Shown here piece by piece: positions 33,917 to 46,497 of a DNA stretch of 64,000 nt. Both the position numbers and the translations under genes were made by a program. Numbering within the stretch: position 1 is the first letter of the stretch; every line of letters begins with the position of its first letter. The stretch comes from Hevea brasiliensis (taxonomy: Eukaryota; Streptophyta; Magnoliopsida; Malpighiales; Euphorbiaceae), in the NCBI RefSeq assembly GCF_030052815.1, contig NC_079493.1:62992691-63056690 (forward strand), in the 5' to 3' direction. Under the pieces are notes generated by a model. The model did not search any database and was not told the origin of the DNA. It saw only the letters and a list, made by a program, of their open reading frames with translations.

Positions 33917-35010
33917 ATGCATGCATTAGTAAATCCAGGATCCACTCATTCCTACATTTACATCAAACTACCCATAGAGAGGGGAGTTCCAGTAGAGGAA
34001 ATTCTGGTCACAAATCCACTAGGCCATAGTGTGGTAGTGAATAAGGTGTATAAAGGTTGCCCATTGAGGATTCAGGGGTATGAATTCTCGGCAGACCTAA
34101 TTGAATTGCCCTTCCACGAGTTTGATGTGATTTTGGGAATGGACTGGTTGTCACGTCATCAGGCAATAGTTGATTGCAAATTGAAGAGGATTTCTTTGAA
34201 AATTTCTGAGGGTAACGAGATTACGGTTGTGGGTGAAAGGATAGATTTCCTGTCCAATGTTATCTCAGCCACAAATGTAAGAAGATTGATGAGAAAAGGC
34301 TGTGAAGCTTACCTAGCACACGTGGTTGATACTAGGCAGGCTAAGCCAAACCTGTGTGATATACCCACAGTAAGAGACTTCCTAGATGTATTTCCTGAAG
34401 AGTTGTCTGGTTTACCACCAGAAAGGGAAGTCAAGTTTGCTATTGAGGTAATTTCGGGTACAACACCAATTTCTATTGCCCCTTATAGGATGGTACCCAT
34501 TGAATTAAAGGAGTTGAAAATTCAGTTGCAGGACTTACTTGATAAGGGGTTCATACGCCCCAGTGTGTCACCATGGGGAGCTTCGGTGTTGTTTGTGAAG
34601 AAGAAGGATGGAACTTTGAGATTGTGTATTGATTACCGGCAGTTGAACAAGGTAATTGTGAAGAATAAATATCCATTGCCCAGAATTGACGATCTGTTTG
34701 ATCAGTTAAAGGGAGCCGGTGTATTTTTCAAAAATTGATCTCAGATCAGGGTATCATCAGTTGAGGGTAAAGGATGCAGATGTGTCAAAAACTACATTCA
34801 GAACCCGGTATGGGCATTATGAATTTTTAGTGATGCCGTTTGGGTTAACAAATGCACCAGCAGCATTTATGGACCTTATGAACCGTATCTTCCATCTATA
34901 CTTAGATCGGTTTGTAGTGGTCTTTATTGATAATATTCTGGTGTATTCCAAGACTAGGGAAGAATATGATAAACATTTGAGGATTGTTCTGCAAACCCTG
35001 TGAGAAAAGA
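33917..35010 (+). pseudogene. pol: Element D protease and reverse transcriptase with changed catalytic residues
   Basis: The protease reads VNPGSTHSY, so the active-site Asp is Asn (codon 33932-33934). [10 protein letters not shown] follows. RT has [11 protein letters not shown], then a frame slip at ~34730, then [20 protein letters not shown]. The catalytic box reads FIDN (34923-34934) instead of FIDD. A TGA (35001) follows LQTL. Both changes are single G-to-A transitions relative to A, which fits decay of methylated DNA. Confidence 0.9.
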
Positions 35011-36030
35011 AGCTGTATGCTAAGCTGTCCAAATGTGACTTCTGGATGAGTGAAATCTCCTTTCTTGGACACATAGTATCAGCTGAGGGGATTAGAGTGG
35101 ATCCCAGAAAGATAGAAGCAGTGATGGAATGGAAGCCTCCCAGAAATACAACTGAGGTCAGAAGTTTCTTGGGGCTAGCTGGGTACCACAGAAGATGTGT
35201 GAAGGGGTTCTCTCTTATAGCTGCTCCAATGACCAAGTTGTTGCACAAGAATGTGAAATTTAGTTGGAACGATAAGTGCCAAGCCAGTTTTGAGAGGCTG
35301 AAGGCTATGTTGACAGAAGCACTAGTGTTAACACAGCCAGTGTTAGGAAAAGACTTTGTGGTCTACAGTGATGCCTCACATAATGGACTAGGGTGTGTAT
35401 TGATGCAAGAGGGGAAAGTGGTTGCCTATGCTTCCAGGCAGTTAAGGCCACATGAACAGAACTACCCTACTCATGACCTGGAGTTAGCAGCAATTATCTT
35501 ATCACTGAAGATATGGAGGCATTATTTATATGGTGAAAAATGCTACATCTATACAGACCACAAGAGTCTAAAATATTTGCCAACCCAGAAGGAGCTCAAT
35601 CTTAGACAGAGGCAATGGATTGAGTTCCTAAAGGACTATGATTGTGTGATAGATTATCATCCTGGGAAGGCAAATGTAGTTGTCGATGCCTTGAGCAGAA
35701 AATCCATCACAGCTTTAAGATCACTAAATGCTTGTCTTTCCTTAGCTCAAGATGGAGCTATTTTGGCTGAGTTACAAGTGAGGCCAAACCTGCTACAGCA
35801 GATACAAGATGGGCGAGGCGGATGAAAAATTAATGGCCATTGTGGGTAAAATTCGGAGGAAAGAGCGATTATGAGGTGAAAGCAAATGGGTGTCTATACT
35901 ACAGAGGAAGAGTGTGTGTACCAAATGATGGGGAACTGAAGACTAGTATTCTGAAAGAAGCATACACTAGTGTTTATTCTATGCACCTGGGAAGCACAAA
36001 AATGTATAATGATTTGAAGCCTCGTTATTA
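35011..36030 (+). pseudogene. Element D RT thumb, RNase H and integrase finger
   Basis: An open run from 35046 holds [30 protein letters not shown], and an RNase H with [41 protein letters not shown] and [10 protein letters not shown]. RNase H is the best preserved domain of D. A frame change near 35820 follows, then the HHCC start (YSMHLGSTKMYNDLK) before a stop at 36029. Confidence 0.9.
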
Positions 36031-37310
36031 GCGGCCTGGTATGAAGAGGGATAGAGCTGACTATGTGACTAAGTGTTTGACATGTCAGCAAGTTAAAGTA
36101 GAACATTAAGTTCCATCGAGATTACTCTGACCTATAAGCATACTGAATGGAAATGGGACCTGGTCACTATGGATTTTGTTAGTGGTCTACATCTCACCTA
36201 AAAGAAGCATGATGTAGTGTGGGTGATAGTGGATAGATTGACGAAGTTAGCACATTTTCTGCCAGTTAAGACTGACTACTCACTGAAGAAGTTAGCAGAA
36301 TTGTATATCAGTGAGATAGTTAGACTACATGGAATCCCACTTTCCATCATATTTGACCGAGACCCAAGGTTTACATCGAGATTCTAGAAAAAGTTGCAAG
36401 AAGCCTTGGGCACACAACTCTGCTTTAGCACGGCTTTTCATCCTCAGATGGATGGACAGTCAGAACGAGTAATCCAGGTAAACCTAAGAACTAATTGAAT
36501 TCTCATAGTTAATAAATTGAAATGATAGTAACAATGTGAATTATGTGATAGATCGTGGAGGATATGCTAAGGAGTTATGTCATTTAGTTTGAGGGGAGTT
36601 GGGATAGATACTTCCCACTGGCAGAATTTGCATATAACAATAGCTACCAAGCTAGCATTCAAATGGCTCCGTATGAAGCACTGTATGGGAGGAAATGTAG
36701 AACCTCAGTGTGTTGGACTGAATTGGGTGAAGATAAGCTGGTAGGACTAGACCTAGTGAAACAGACTGAGGAGAAAGTGGAGATAATCAAAGCTAACTTG
36801 AAGGTTGCCTCAGATAGACAGAAATCTTATGTCGACTTGAGGAGAAAAGAGATAGAGTATGTAGTTAGCGATAAAGTGTTTCTCAAAGTCTCACCGTGGA
36901 AGAAAGTACTGAGATTTGGAAGAAAGGGTAAGTTAAGCCCTAGGTTAATTGGCCCATATGAAGTCATTGAATGTGTGGGACTAATGGCCTATTGGCTAGC
37001 TTTACCACCAGAACTGGATAAAATCCATAATGTATTCCATGTTTCTATGCTGAGAAGATATCGCTCAGACCCTTCACATGTTATTTCCATGGAAGAGATT
37101 GAAATCCAGCCGGACTTGACATATAGAAGAACTTATACAGATCCTAGCTCGGGAAGTGAAGGAACTGAGAAATAAACATATTCCACTGGTGAAAGTGCTT
37201 TGGAGGCACCACAACACTGAAGAGGCAACTTGGGAAAGTGAAGAGACGATGAGGCAATTGTTTCCTCAGCTGTTTGCATCAGGTAAATTTCGAGGACGAA
37301 ATTTTTATTA
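36031..37310 (+). pseudogene. int: Element D integrase and chromodomain, with intron-like insertion
   Basis: [28 protein letters not shown] and [11 protein letters not shown] contain the catalytic residues, interrupted by several stops. After VIQ the reading is broken by 74 nt (36478-36551). Beyond it the protein continues with VEDMLRSY and, from 36663, the open stretch [12 protein letters not shown], the GPY/F module (LIGPYEVIECVG) and the region before the chromodomain. The chromodomain (WRHHNTEEATWESEE) is at ~37200-37250 after a frame slip at ~37125. Confidence 0.9.
36478..36551 (+). other. Putative 74-nt GT-AG intron in D's integrase
   Basis: It starts gtaaac after ccag and ends gatag. 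It is ~24 % GC by my count, against a clearly richer coding flank. It has branch-site-like ttaat/ctaat sequences. Deleting it joins VIQ to IVEDM, exactly as VIQ-VLEDM in A and VIQ-ILEDM in C. As 74 is not a multiple of three, it breaks the frame unless spliced. The same 74-nt insertion is in I (55917-55990, minus). Confidence 0.65.
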
Positions 37311-37322
37311 GAAGGGAAGAGT

Positions 37323-40300
37323 TATAACATCCTCACTTTAGCTAGTCCGTATAGTCTACTGTTCCGGTGACCAATGTCGGTCTGAGCAGCTAGAATGTTT
37401 GAAATTATAAATAGACTAGAGTGAGGAGTTATAAAGAAACTAAATAATGCTCATAAAAATCAAGGAAAATTTTTAGAAATGAAATACACTAAGGTTAAGC
37501 AATGAAACCCGGTGATGGGTAACCCAAGGAAGCGACAGTGAAGGCCGTTAACAACCCTAGTTCAAGGAAAAAAATTATAAAATAATTTTTGGGACTCCAG
37601 AGAAGGGTAATTGAGATTCTTATGGCATTAGAATGCTAAGGAAATGCTTAGAAAAATTTTTCTATCGGTACACACAATTTTGGCTCGTTAAGCCAAACGG
37701 AGGGCATTTTGGTCATTTCATCTTCAGATATGATTTTTTACCAACTTTTCCATTTATGTAAATAATTTATATGACATAAAATGTGAATAAATATTGTTAA
37801 AACTTCAATTGAAATTAAATAGATAAGAAAAGGATAAAAATATGAGAAAAAAAGAGGATTATGACATCATTATGATGTCATTACTATTCTCCCACCCAAT
37901 CACATATTGACACATGGCACTAATATGTTTAAAAAGACCTAATGGGCAGAAAACAAAAGAAAAAAAAAATCAGAACACTCTTGCTCCTTCTTCTTGCCAT
38001 TTCACTCCTCTCCATGGCCACCATTATCAAGCTTTTTAAAGCTTGATTTTCATAGCTTTTACCCAACTAAACCCTATATTTCCAACACAAAAAACTGCTC
38101 TTACATCTTGGTGAGTCTTTTGGGAGAAAAAAGACTCACCATGGCCACCATTATCAAGCTTTTTAAAGCTTGATTTTCATAGCTTTTACCCAACTAAACC
38201 CTATATTTCCAACACAAAAAATTGCTCTTACATCATGGTGAGTCTTTTGGGAGCAAAAAGGAAAGAAAAAGAAGAACTCTAGCAAGTTGGAAATTTCACT
38301 CCATTAGAGGTTTGTGACCTAACCTTGATTTTCTCTTTAAATTCATGTTAAAGGACTATGAATGAGTGCAAATTACAAAGAAACTTATTAAATAACATGT
38401 GTATGCCCATCCCATATTTTCAGCAGCCTTGGTTGGGGTAAGATTATGATGATTTTTATGGAGCTAAAATGGTAGTATGGCTACCCTTAATATGAATCTC
38501 TTAAGTGGAGTGTGAAAGGTAAGTGATAATGCATGGTTGAGATAGTTAAGTTAGGGTTTGGGATGAAAATGAGACTTTGATCATGTGATGATGAAAGTAG
38601 GTTTTAATGGTCAATTATTGACCATTTGGCTATGTGTGAATAAAAAATGAAGTGGTTTGTGTAGTGAGAATTGAGTTTGGTGTGGCTGCCCTTGGTGACC
38701 TGTAGGACTGGGCATGAGTCCAGCAGGTTTGGGCAGCAATAACTGGAAGTTTCAATTGGTGCAAGGCCAATTGGACATGAAACTAGACACATAATGGCAC
38801 AACTTTGGTGAAGAAACTATGCCTAGAAAACCAAACCAAGTTAACTTCAAGATTGCCCTAATCCGGTGACTGCGTGCGAGGCAAAATGATCAAATGAACA
38901 GTGTTTAGTCATTTGGCCATAACTCAGTGTAGAAAAGTCCATTTGACCTGAAATTTTACCAGCACCAAGTTGAGATATAGACCTACAACTTTCATGAAGA
39001 AATATAACCCAAATTATGACCACAACATATTCAAAAAGTGACTTACAGTCACTGCTCAATTTACTATAGATTTGGTCAGTCCAGAAATTCTGGAAAAATT
39101 ATATTCCGGCCAGTTGTGGTTTTGGGCCATAACTTGAGCTAAAAAACTCCAAATGGAGTGATTCAAAAAAGGAAATGTAACTAGACAAAGTAAGGAACAA
39201 CTTTCATGTTGATCATTTTGCCAAATTCCCACTGCAAAAATGACTAATGGAACAGTAAACACAGAGCTTAAAATCTGAAAAATTTGAACAATTAACATTA
39301 AACTTAGAAATGGTATTGGCAACCAATACCAAAAATTTTAGAATGCAAAATGTGGTATGTTGGGAGTATTAAAACCAATGTACCTATTTTCCATGTAAAA
39401 GTCAACATTTTATTGACTAATGAATTGAATAGTAACCCAAAACTTGAATTTCAAGAATTATGAAACTTAAAAGTGTAATACGCCCTAGTATACCTAGCAA
39501 GATTAGTTTGGATATATTGGCATGCCAATAGGGTTCCGTTAGCAGTACTGCATATGGCTTCAAGCCATTCTGTGTTTCATGGCCTCCCATACCATTCTGT
39601 GATAAAATAGCATTTGGCTATGGTAATTGAGTTATTTTACTTGAATTATATCCTTGATGATTATTATAGCTTATTAGCTGTTCTGTAGCACACTGGGAGA
39701 CATAATGTGACTGATGGTGTAATGGTCTGAGGTACTTAGTACCCAATGCCAATTTACCCGTTTATCCAGTCCAGTCAACTAGTATGGGTTACTTGGGCAA
39801 TGATAATAAATCTTACCAAATTTTAATCGAATAATACTGTAATAAATATCAGAAATTAAGTCTACAAAAAAATGTAAACATACATTCTGCATATTTACTT
39901 TATTTTAGTTATTTTATTTTATATTGTCACCACTAAGCAGAATTGCTTAACGCGTCACTTTTGCCATGCGCAGGTACTGGAGACATAACTGGGGAGTCCA
40001 GCAGATCTCCTACAGGGTGAGCCTTCATATCTGCACTCAGAGTTCAGAGTCACCTCACTTTGCAGTGCATTTGGTAGGATATTAGGCCACTTTTGATATT
40101 TTGATGTTTTGTATTTTGTAAACTTCTGTAATGTATATTATAAATCCATGTAATTTGGCTTTTGATGTAATTATCTATGAACTATGTTTAGTAATAAATG
40201 TGAGCATTTCTCATTGAGTTGACTGTAATATTAATTGAATTAAATTTTGAGATACTGAAGTCAATTGAGAAATTGCTGGGAATATATTGGTGGTTGACTG

Positions 40301-40539
40301 AAAATGATGTGATGATTTTATTGGAAGTGTTTTTAACAGATTCTGAAGAACTGTTTTTCCAATTTACAGCCGGCACTCTGCCGGATTTTCTATAAAATTT
40401 GCGAAAAAATTTAGATTAATCAAAAATTGTAAATAAATAAGTAAAAAGGGTAAATTGAATTGAAATATGATTTGGTGCTCCGGCACACTGTGTGGCATAT
40501 CTTGCTCGGCTATACTGTAGACGGGTAAGGGGTGTCACA
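37323..40539 (+). mobile_element. Element D 3' LTR
   Basis: It matches 29387-32492 and is ~110 bp longer, mainly because of a tandem duplication at 38012-38251. It follows a polypurine tract (agaagggaag, 37311-37320) and ends gtgtcaca before the cttta duplication. The CTAAGCA hairpin recurs at ~39933-39950. Confidence 0.95.
38012..38251 (+). repeat. Tandem duplication (127-bp offset) within D's 3' LTR
   Basis: The block starting ccatggccaccattatcaag at 38012 is repeated at 38139, with few differences. The 5' LTR has one copy (~30079). The join includes an inverted gagtctttt...aaaagactc-like phrase (38114-38138), which may have promoted slippage. Confidence 0.85.
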
Positions 40540-41776
40540 CTTTAAATTCATGAATTAATGTTTGGTTTCATGAATTTTCTTGATGAATTATGGTGAAGAT
40601 GAATAGAGGGTAGTGTATGTAAAGTACTGGTTGGAAGGTATATGTAATAATTAAGTGGTTTCATGTATATGTTATGTTGAATTTAACTTTGTGAATTGGG
40701 GTTGTATAATGTACATGGAGCACTTGTATATTCTGCCCAAATGGACATGATTGAGATATGATGAAAGGTACAGAAGTGTTATGAATGTATAATTTTAGTT
40801 TTGGGAGGAGGAGAAATGGCATTTGGGAGTCTTCTTTTATGTGCAGATTGTGTGTTATGAAGGCAGTAGGTAAATTAAAACATAAGTGAAAATTGGTAAC
40901 CATAATTGGTATGAGGCCAATGGGAGGTGAAACTAGATACAAAATAGGCCAACTTTCATGCAGAAATGTTGCTAAAATTTTGCTTAAAAACTAACCTTAA
41001 AAATGACCTAATCCGGAATTGGTAATGTGCAAGTCCAGATTTTTGACCATATGAACAGTAGTCACTAAGATGACCATAACTCACTCAAAATAGGTCCAAA
41101 TGACCTGAAATGTTTACCATGGAAAGCTTAGACATAGAGCTACAATTCTTATGAAGACACCAAAGCCCAAAAATAGCCAGAACCAAGTCAAATTGCTTGC
41201 CCAAGTTAGGGTACCAAAACTGCCAGAACTGAATTTGACCTAAAATTAACCAAATTTTGCACTAAAGATGCAATCTGTCCAGCTTTAGTAAATTGATCAT
41301 ATCTTGGTCTATACAACTCAGAATGACTTGAAATTTGTGCCAAAAGTTCAGTAAGACATAGAGCTACAATTTTGCTTCTTTGATCAGAAGCTAAAAACCA
41401 AGAGAAAAAGGAGATTAAGCTAGACCAATCTAGCACACTAAAACTTAAAATTTTACATTTGCATACAATGAAGCTTTGAAGTAATTTGGCAATAAATGCC
41501 AACTTGTGAAAAGGATAAATTGCACTATATTGACAGCATATTGAATTACAAATTGTGACAAGTTGATATTAGAATCAACTTATAATTAATTCTTCAATAT
41601 TGACTATATTCTCTCCAGTTCCAAAAGTAGAAGAGTTGGAAACAGACTAATTTCTGCAAAATATATCCATGATTTAAACAGTTTAATTAATACATTCCCT
41701 ATAATAGGACGTCTGGAATTATAGCCAAACCATTAGGACTTACAAGAAGCAAGTCAAATCCTCAAAAGGGCTCAGG
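40540..41776 (+). mobile_element. Element E, last piece
   Basis: It continues E after D. Up to about 41600 it parallels C's LTR (compare 18290-19250), including the modules ccataattggtatgagg (~40907), gaccataactcactc (~41071) and gatcatatcttggtc (~41295). From ~41600 to 41776 I see no clear match, and the LTR end is not present. It is interrupted by F1. Confidence 0.7.
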
Positions 41777-42938
41777 TGTAACACCCTTTACCAGTCTACT
41801 GTGTAGCCATGCAAAGCATGTCACACTCTGTGCCGGAGCATCTTATCTTATCCTATTACATTTCCTAGTAATCACATTTAATTTTTTTAATTTAGGTTCA
41901 GTTAATCAATTGGAGAAACTGACAGAGTTTTTCCTAATTTATTAATATTTTGACGATTTCCCACCTGCTTAAAGTTTCAATAATGATCTCAATAATATAA
42001 ATTTTTCACAATTTTAATACTTCATCTCAAACTCATAAATTCATTCATTCCATACATAAACAAAATCATGCTCATATCCATAAATAAAACACTCAAATTT
42101 CATTAATTTACAAATAATTACATGAGTTCATAATTTACATGACAAAATTAATGTCTAACTACACAATACAAAATTACTAACAAAGCCCAGTGGGTCCTAC
42201 CAAAATGCACTGCAGAGGATGGTGACACAGGACTCAAGTGCAAATCTGGACTCCCAAATATCTCAGTCCATATGGGCTCTCTCTTCTGGTCTCTAGTACC
42301 TATGCGTGGCGAAAAGTGACACGCTAAGCATAAAGCTTAGTGGTGCATATATAATATAAAAATAAACTAAATAATTAAATACAAAGAAATTATGCTATTA
42401 ATTCACATAGATTGTATATTTTATAACTATTTGTAATATATTTAATTTAATAGTTTTTATATTCATTACTTAGTTGTAATTTTTTTTAAGACTTATTTTA
42501 ATTGCCCTAGTAACCTATACAAATTGACCAGACTAGATAAATGGGCAAACTGGCACTGGGTACCAAGTACCTCGGGCCGTCACACCATCAGTCACATAGT
42601 GTCTGCTAAGTGTGCAACAAAATGTCTAACAAGCCATAATATCAATCAGGCATAAAGCCGTGTATGTCAAGAATAACAAAATGGCCAAAAGCCATAAATT
42701 ACGAAATGGCAATAAAAGCCATAAATCACGAAATGGCATGGAGCCATAAGCAGTACTACAGTCAAAACCCTATTGGCATGACAACCTATCCAAACCAATC
42801 ATAACTAGGCATACATGGACATTTTAATATTTTAGGTATTGGCTCTTTGCATTTTGTATCATTGTGGTTACTATTCATAATACTATTCATCAACAATTTG
42901 ATAAAACCCTAATTTTTGTTCAAAACCCTAATTCCCAA
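41777..42938 (-). mobile_element. Element F1: partial gypsy LTR (family 2 type)
   Basis: On the minus strand this is the 3' part of an LTR ending gggtgttaca, with the cactaagc...gcttagcg hairpin (near 42335) and the tactaggtacccagtgcc-like phrase shared with A and D. It is cut at 42938 by F2 and probably continues for a short distance after 46311. No internal coding region is attached. Confidence 0.75.
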
Positions 42939-45900
42939 TGTCATACCTTACCCCTCTGTAAGGCATAACATGATCCCGTAGAATACCTAATGAACTATCG
43001 AACTTCACTTACTAACAACTCATTAAGTACCCTACAAGGGATTTTAAAACAATTTTCTTACTTTTTATAAGTGGTGAGCATTTTCTAATAGGTATCAAAA
43101 TATTTAATTAGAGTTTGAAAACTAGTTAAGATTTTTGTCCCATTTTATTTTTCCAGAAATTTTATAAAAATTTCGGCAGAGTGCCGTCTATATTTTGAGA
43201 AAACAGTTCTTCAAATACCTGTAAAAAGCACTTCCAAAGATTAAACTCAACAACTTCATCATTTCAAAATTTTACATTAGGAAAAATGTAAACCAAAATT
43301 AATTACAAGCTTTATACAACTCTATACAACTTTATACAACTGCTCATAACCAATTTTACATGTCCATATAGTTTTATACATCAAAATAATTTTTACAATC
43401 AGGGTATAAAATATACCTGATAAAACTTTAGGGTAGGTCACTCCACAATCCTCAGCAGCTCACTCTACTGCTCCTCTAGTCTCTATATCTGTGACAGTAA
43501 TAACAGCCATCGCTAAGTACTAGGACTCAGTGGTGCACAACATACTAAAATAAACTTTATGCAGAATTTAAATCATACTTATTCAAAAATTAAACTGAAC
43601 ATGATTTATAAGATTTTAATCCAAACAATTTCATTGCAAAAGTCTTAAAACAAATTTTATAAAAACACACAGTTATATATTGCCATTCAAAACAAATATA
43701 ATCTCAATAGCCAGAGGCTAAGGAGAAGTCACAACACAAGGCTAGCTAGCTCAAATATATGGGAACCCATTATTTTTCTTCTTCTACTGGCACACACCTC
43801 AACACTTCAGGCAGAGAAGGAATCAAAATTCGAAACTGGTTTCCCCCACTAATCATGCTAGTGAGGTATTCAAATATATGGTCTTGATACTGTGGTTTCA
43901 AAACTATCTTAATAATTTACTAAACATTTATTTTTATTTCAAACACAAACAATTAATCTTTCAACAATTTAAATCAGAAGCATAGTAAACATTTCAAGAC
44001 AATGATGTCACAATTCAATATTTCAATTTATTCAAAACAATGTGCTGAAGGAAATTTACAAAAATTCTATGTTGTATACAAACCTTATACGAGTCACCTC
44101 TTGGCCTTGACTCGATCCCTCGGGTTCTTTCCCGGTATTCTTTTCCACTAAAATGCACAGTTTCACAGTGTTTCAGTATCATAACTCATCATAAATCCAA
44201 AAATAAATTCCAATTCACTTATACCTAGCCTTAATATGCTAAACTTGACATTCTTTAACTTTTGTGTTTCGAGGTTACTATTCACGACACTATTCAAGTC
44301 AATTTGTTGACTTTCTAAGGCTTAATAGGTATGAGAATTCCAACTTCACCCACATACCACAATGTGGTTACTAAATTTGTTGGTTTTGGTTGTTTACTCA
44401 AATTTTAAGTCATTTAGGCAAATTTGCAAATTTTCAATTTTGGTATCCTATGTTGCACTGTTCCATTGGTCATGTTGCTGTTAGAATTTGGCTAAGTTTT
44501 CTTCATAGAAATTGTTCCTTATTGTCTCAAATTTATTCTCCTTTTTGAATCACTCCATTTGGAGTTTTGTAGGTCAATTTATAGCCATTTGAATCATGGC
44601 TGCCGGATTGGCTTAACCCAGATTTCTGGGCACCAAAACTGGTTCTAGCAGTTTCAAGTCACCAATTTTGGGTGGCTAAATGACTTAGTTAAGGGAATAA
44701 TTTGAGTTTGTGTTCTTCATGAAAGTTTTAGGTCTATATCTCAGCTTTCCACTGGTAAAATTTCAGGTCATTTAGACTTGCCTAACCCAAGTTATGGTCA
44801 AATGAACAAATATTGTTCATTTGGTCATTTTTGCACAGGTTAGATTTCCTAAGTCCGAATTTGGTCAATTTGTTCACTAGGTTTTGGTCACTTTTTAGGC
44901 ATGATTCCCAAATGAAAAATGTGTCATTTTGTGTCTAGTTTCATTCTCAATTAGCCTCACACCAATTGGGCTTGTAAATTTTCAGTTTTGGTCCCTGAAA
45001 GGGACCTTGGTCATGCTCCTGCATACTGCCCATATCCAATCCGAATCTAAACCTAATTCTAACACTTCCAACATACCTCAATTGGTCACAAATGACCATT
45101 TCTCAACTCCAACAAGATCAAACACATCATTTAACAAATTTTCACATTTTTGTCTTCCAAACCCTAGGTGCCAAAACCCTAACTACACTAATTGTTACAT
45201 TTAATTAATTCTAAGCATACTAACATCACTCCATCACTAAATTAAGCTTCCTAACATAATTAATTCAATCAAAACACAAGCATTTCCATCACAAACCCTA
45301 GCTAGCCGAATTTACTCTTGTTCCCCAAGGATGTTATCATTTCATTTTAAGCATATTTATAAGTTCTTTATGCTGTAAATACATTGATTAAACTAAAAAT
45401 GTCAAGTTTGCTTACTAACCTTATGCAGAATTTTCTTTCTCTTCCAATCTCTTCCTTTCTTTTTTCTTTCTTCTTCAAGCTCCTCTTTTAGTTGTCAAAA
45501 TAAGTTTTAACTATGGTGAGTAATTTTTCAATGGTGGAAATTTGGTAATATTCAAGCTCAAAAATAAGCTTCAATGGTGGTTGTTTTAGTGAGGGAGAGA
45601 TGAGAGAGGGAGGACGGCTAAAGGGAGAAGATGAGTCTTTTTTTTTCTTTCTTTTCTTTTTCTTTTTTTAATTTATTCTTTAGGAAGACTATAAATTAAA
45701 TTAATTAAATTTTAATTACAATATTTATTGTATCATGCATGATGTCATGCATGATGTCATCACTTTTCACTTTTTCATTTTCCTTTTTTTTTTTTTCCAT
45801 TAGTTCTTTAATTTAATTCCTGATTCCGAAATTTTCTTTTCTCTGATTTTATTTGACAGTTAGCTTAGGAGTCAGCTCTCGGGGTTAATTGACCAAATTG

Positions 45901-46306
45901 CCCCTTACCAGTTTGACCCAGTTTGTAAATAATTCAATATTTCTTCCGGATCCCTGACCTAATTATTTGATTGGCTTAACAATTCTTTTTCATGATTTTC
46001 TCCTTTCCATTGTGTTCGCAATAGTTCTAAGGACCGCAGCGTCACATTTTACGGTTCGAAATTTGAGTTTAAATCGACTTCGCAATCCTTCCCGAGAAGG
46101 TCACCCATTGTTGTGATTATCGACTCGTTTAACTTCTTATGTTCTGTTTTTCTTATTTATACTTAACTAATTGACAATTACTAATTATTTATGTTTAGGG
46201 CTTATCTAGTTGTCTTAGATGTGGTTCTAATCCCCTTAATTTTTTGGACTAACACTGGACACCGAAATAGTGAAATATGCCAGGCTATACAAATAGGGGT
46301 ATTACA
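42939..46306 (-). mobile_element. Element F2: solo gypsy LTR (family 1), 3.4 kb
   Basis: On the minus strand it runs from tgtaatacccc to ggtatgaca, with all family-1 landmarks: a 5S-like block (46081-46135), modules, and a gcaccactgagt hairpin (~43510-43535). No coding sequence adjoins either side. Flanking pentamers are cccaa (42934-42938) and cctaa (46307-46311), a target duplication with one change. It is therefore a solo LTR left by LTR-LTR recombination. Confidence 0.8.
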
Positions 46307-46311
46307 CCTAA

Positions 46312-46497
46312 TGTCTCAATTTCCTACCACATATGGGAATTGAAGTTCTACTCCATATGTACTCATCAAAGATCATTACTAAGCAATTTTTATTCAATTA
46401 AAAATCATCAAACACTCCCCTACTCATGGTTTCCGAAATTCATGTGTGCTGTGAAGGCATGGAAGCATGGAATTTAAGGCATTAGAGCATGGCATGG
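46312..46497. other. Unassigned AT-rich stretch between F2 and G
   Basis: The first ~40 bp may be the rest of F1. The remainder shows only short direct repeats of gcatggaa (46457-46500). No gene or clear element boundary is visible. Confidence 0.4.

Larger units (their letters stand above)
29387..40539 (+). mobile_element. Element D: complete gypsy chromovirus-type element, 11.2 kb (family 2)
   Basis: The LTRs at 29387-32492 and 37323-40539 flank a primer site and broken gag-pol. The target duplication cttta is perfect (29382-29386 and 40540-40544). The 3' LTR starts ta instead of tg, a point change. Integrase contains a 74-nt intron-like insertion. Catalytic residues of protease and RT are altered, so D could not move by its own enzymes now. 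Confidence 0.95.

Noticed and set aside
36478..36551. A small DNA transposon insertion in integrase
   Set aside because: There are no terminal inverted repeats or clear target duplication, and exact removal restores the frame at GT-AG borders. Splicing remains unproven.
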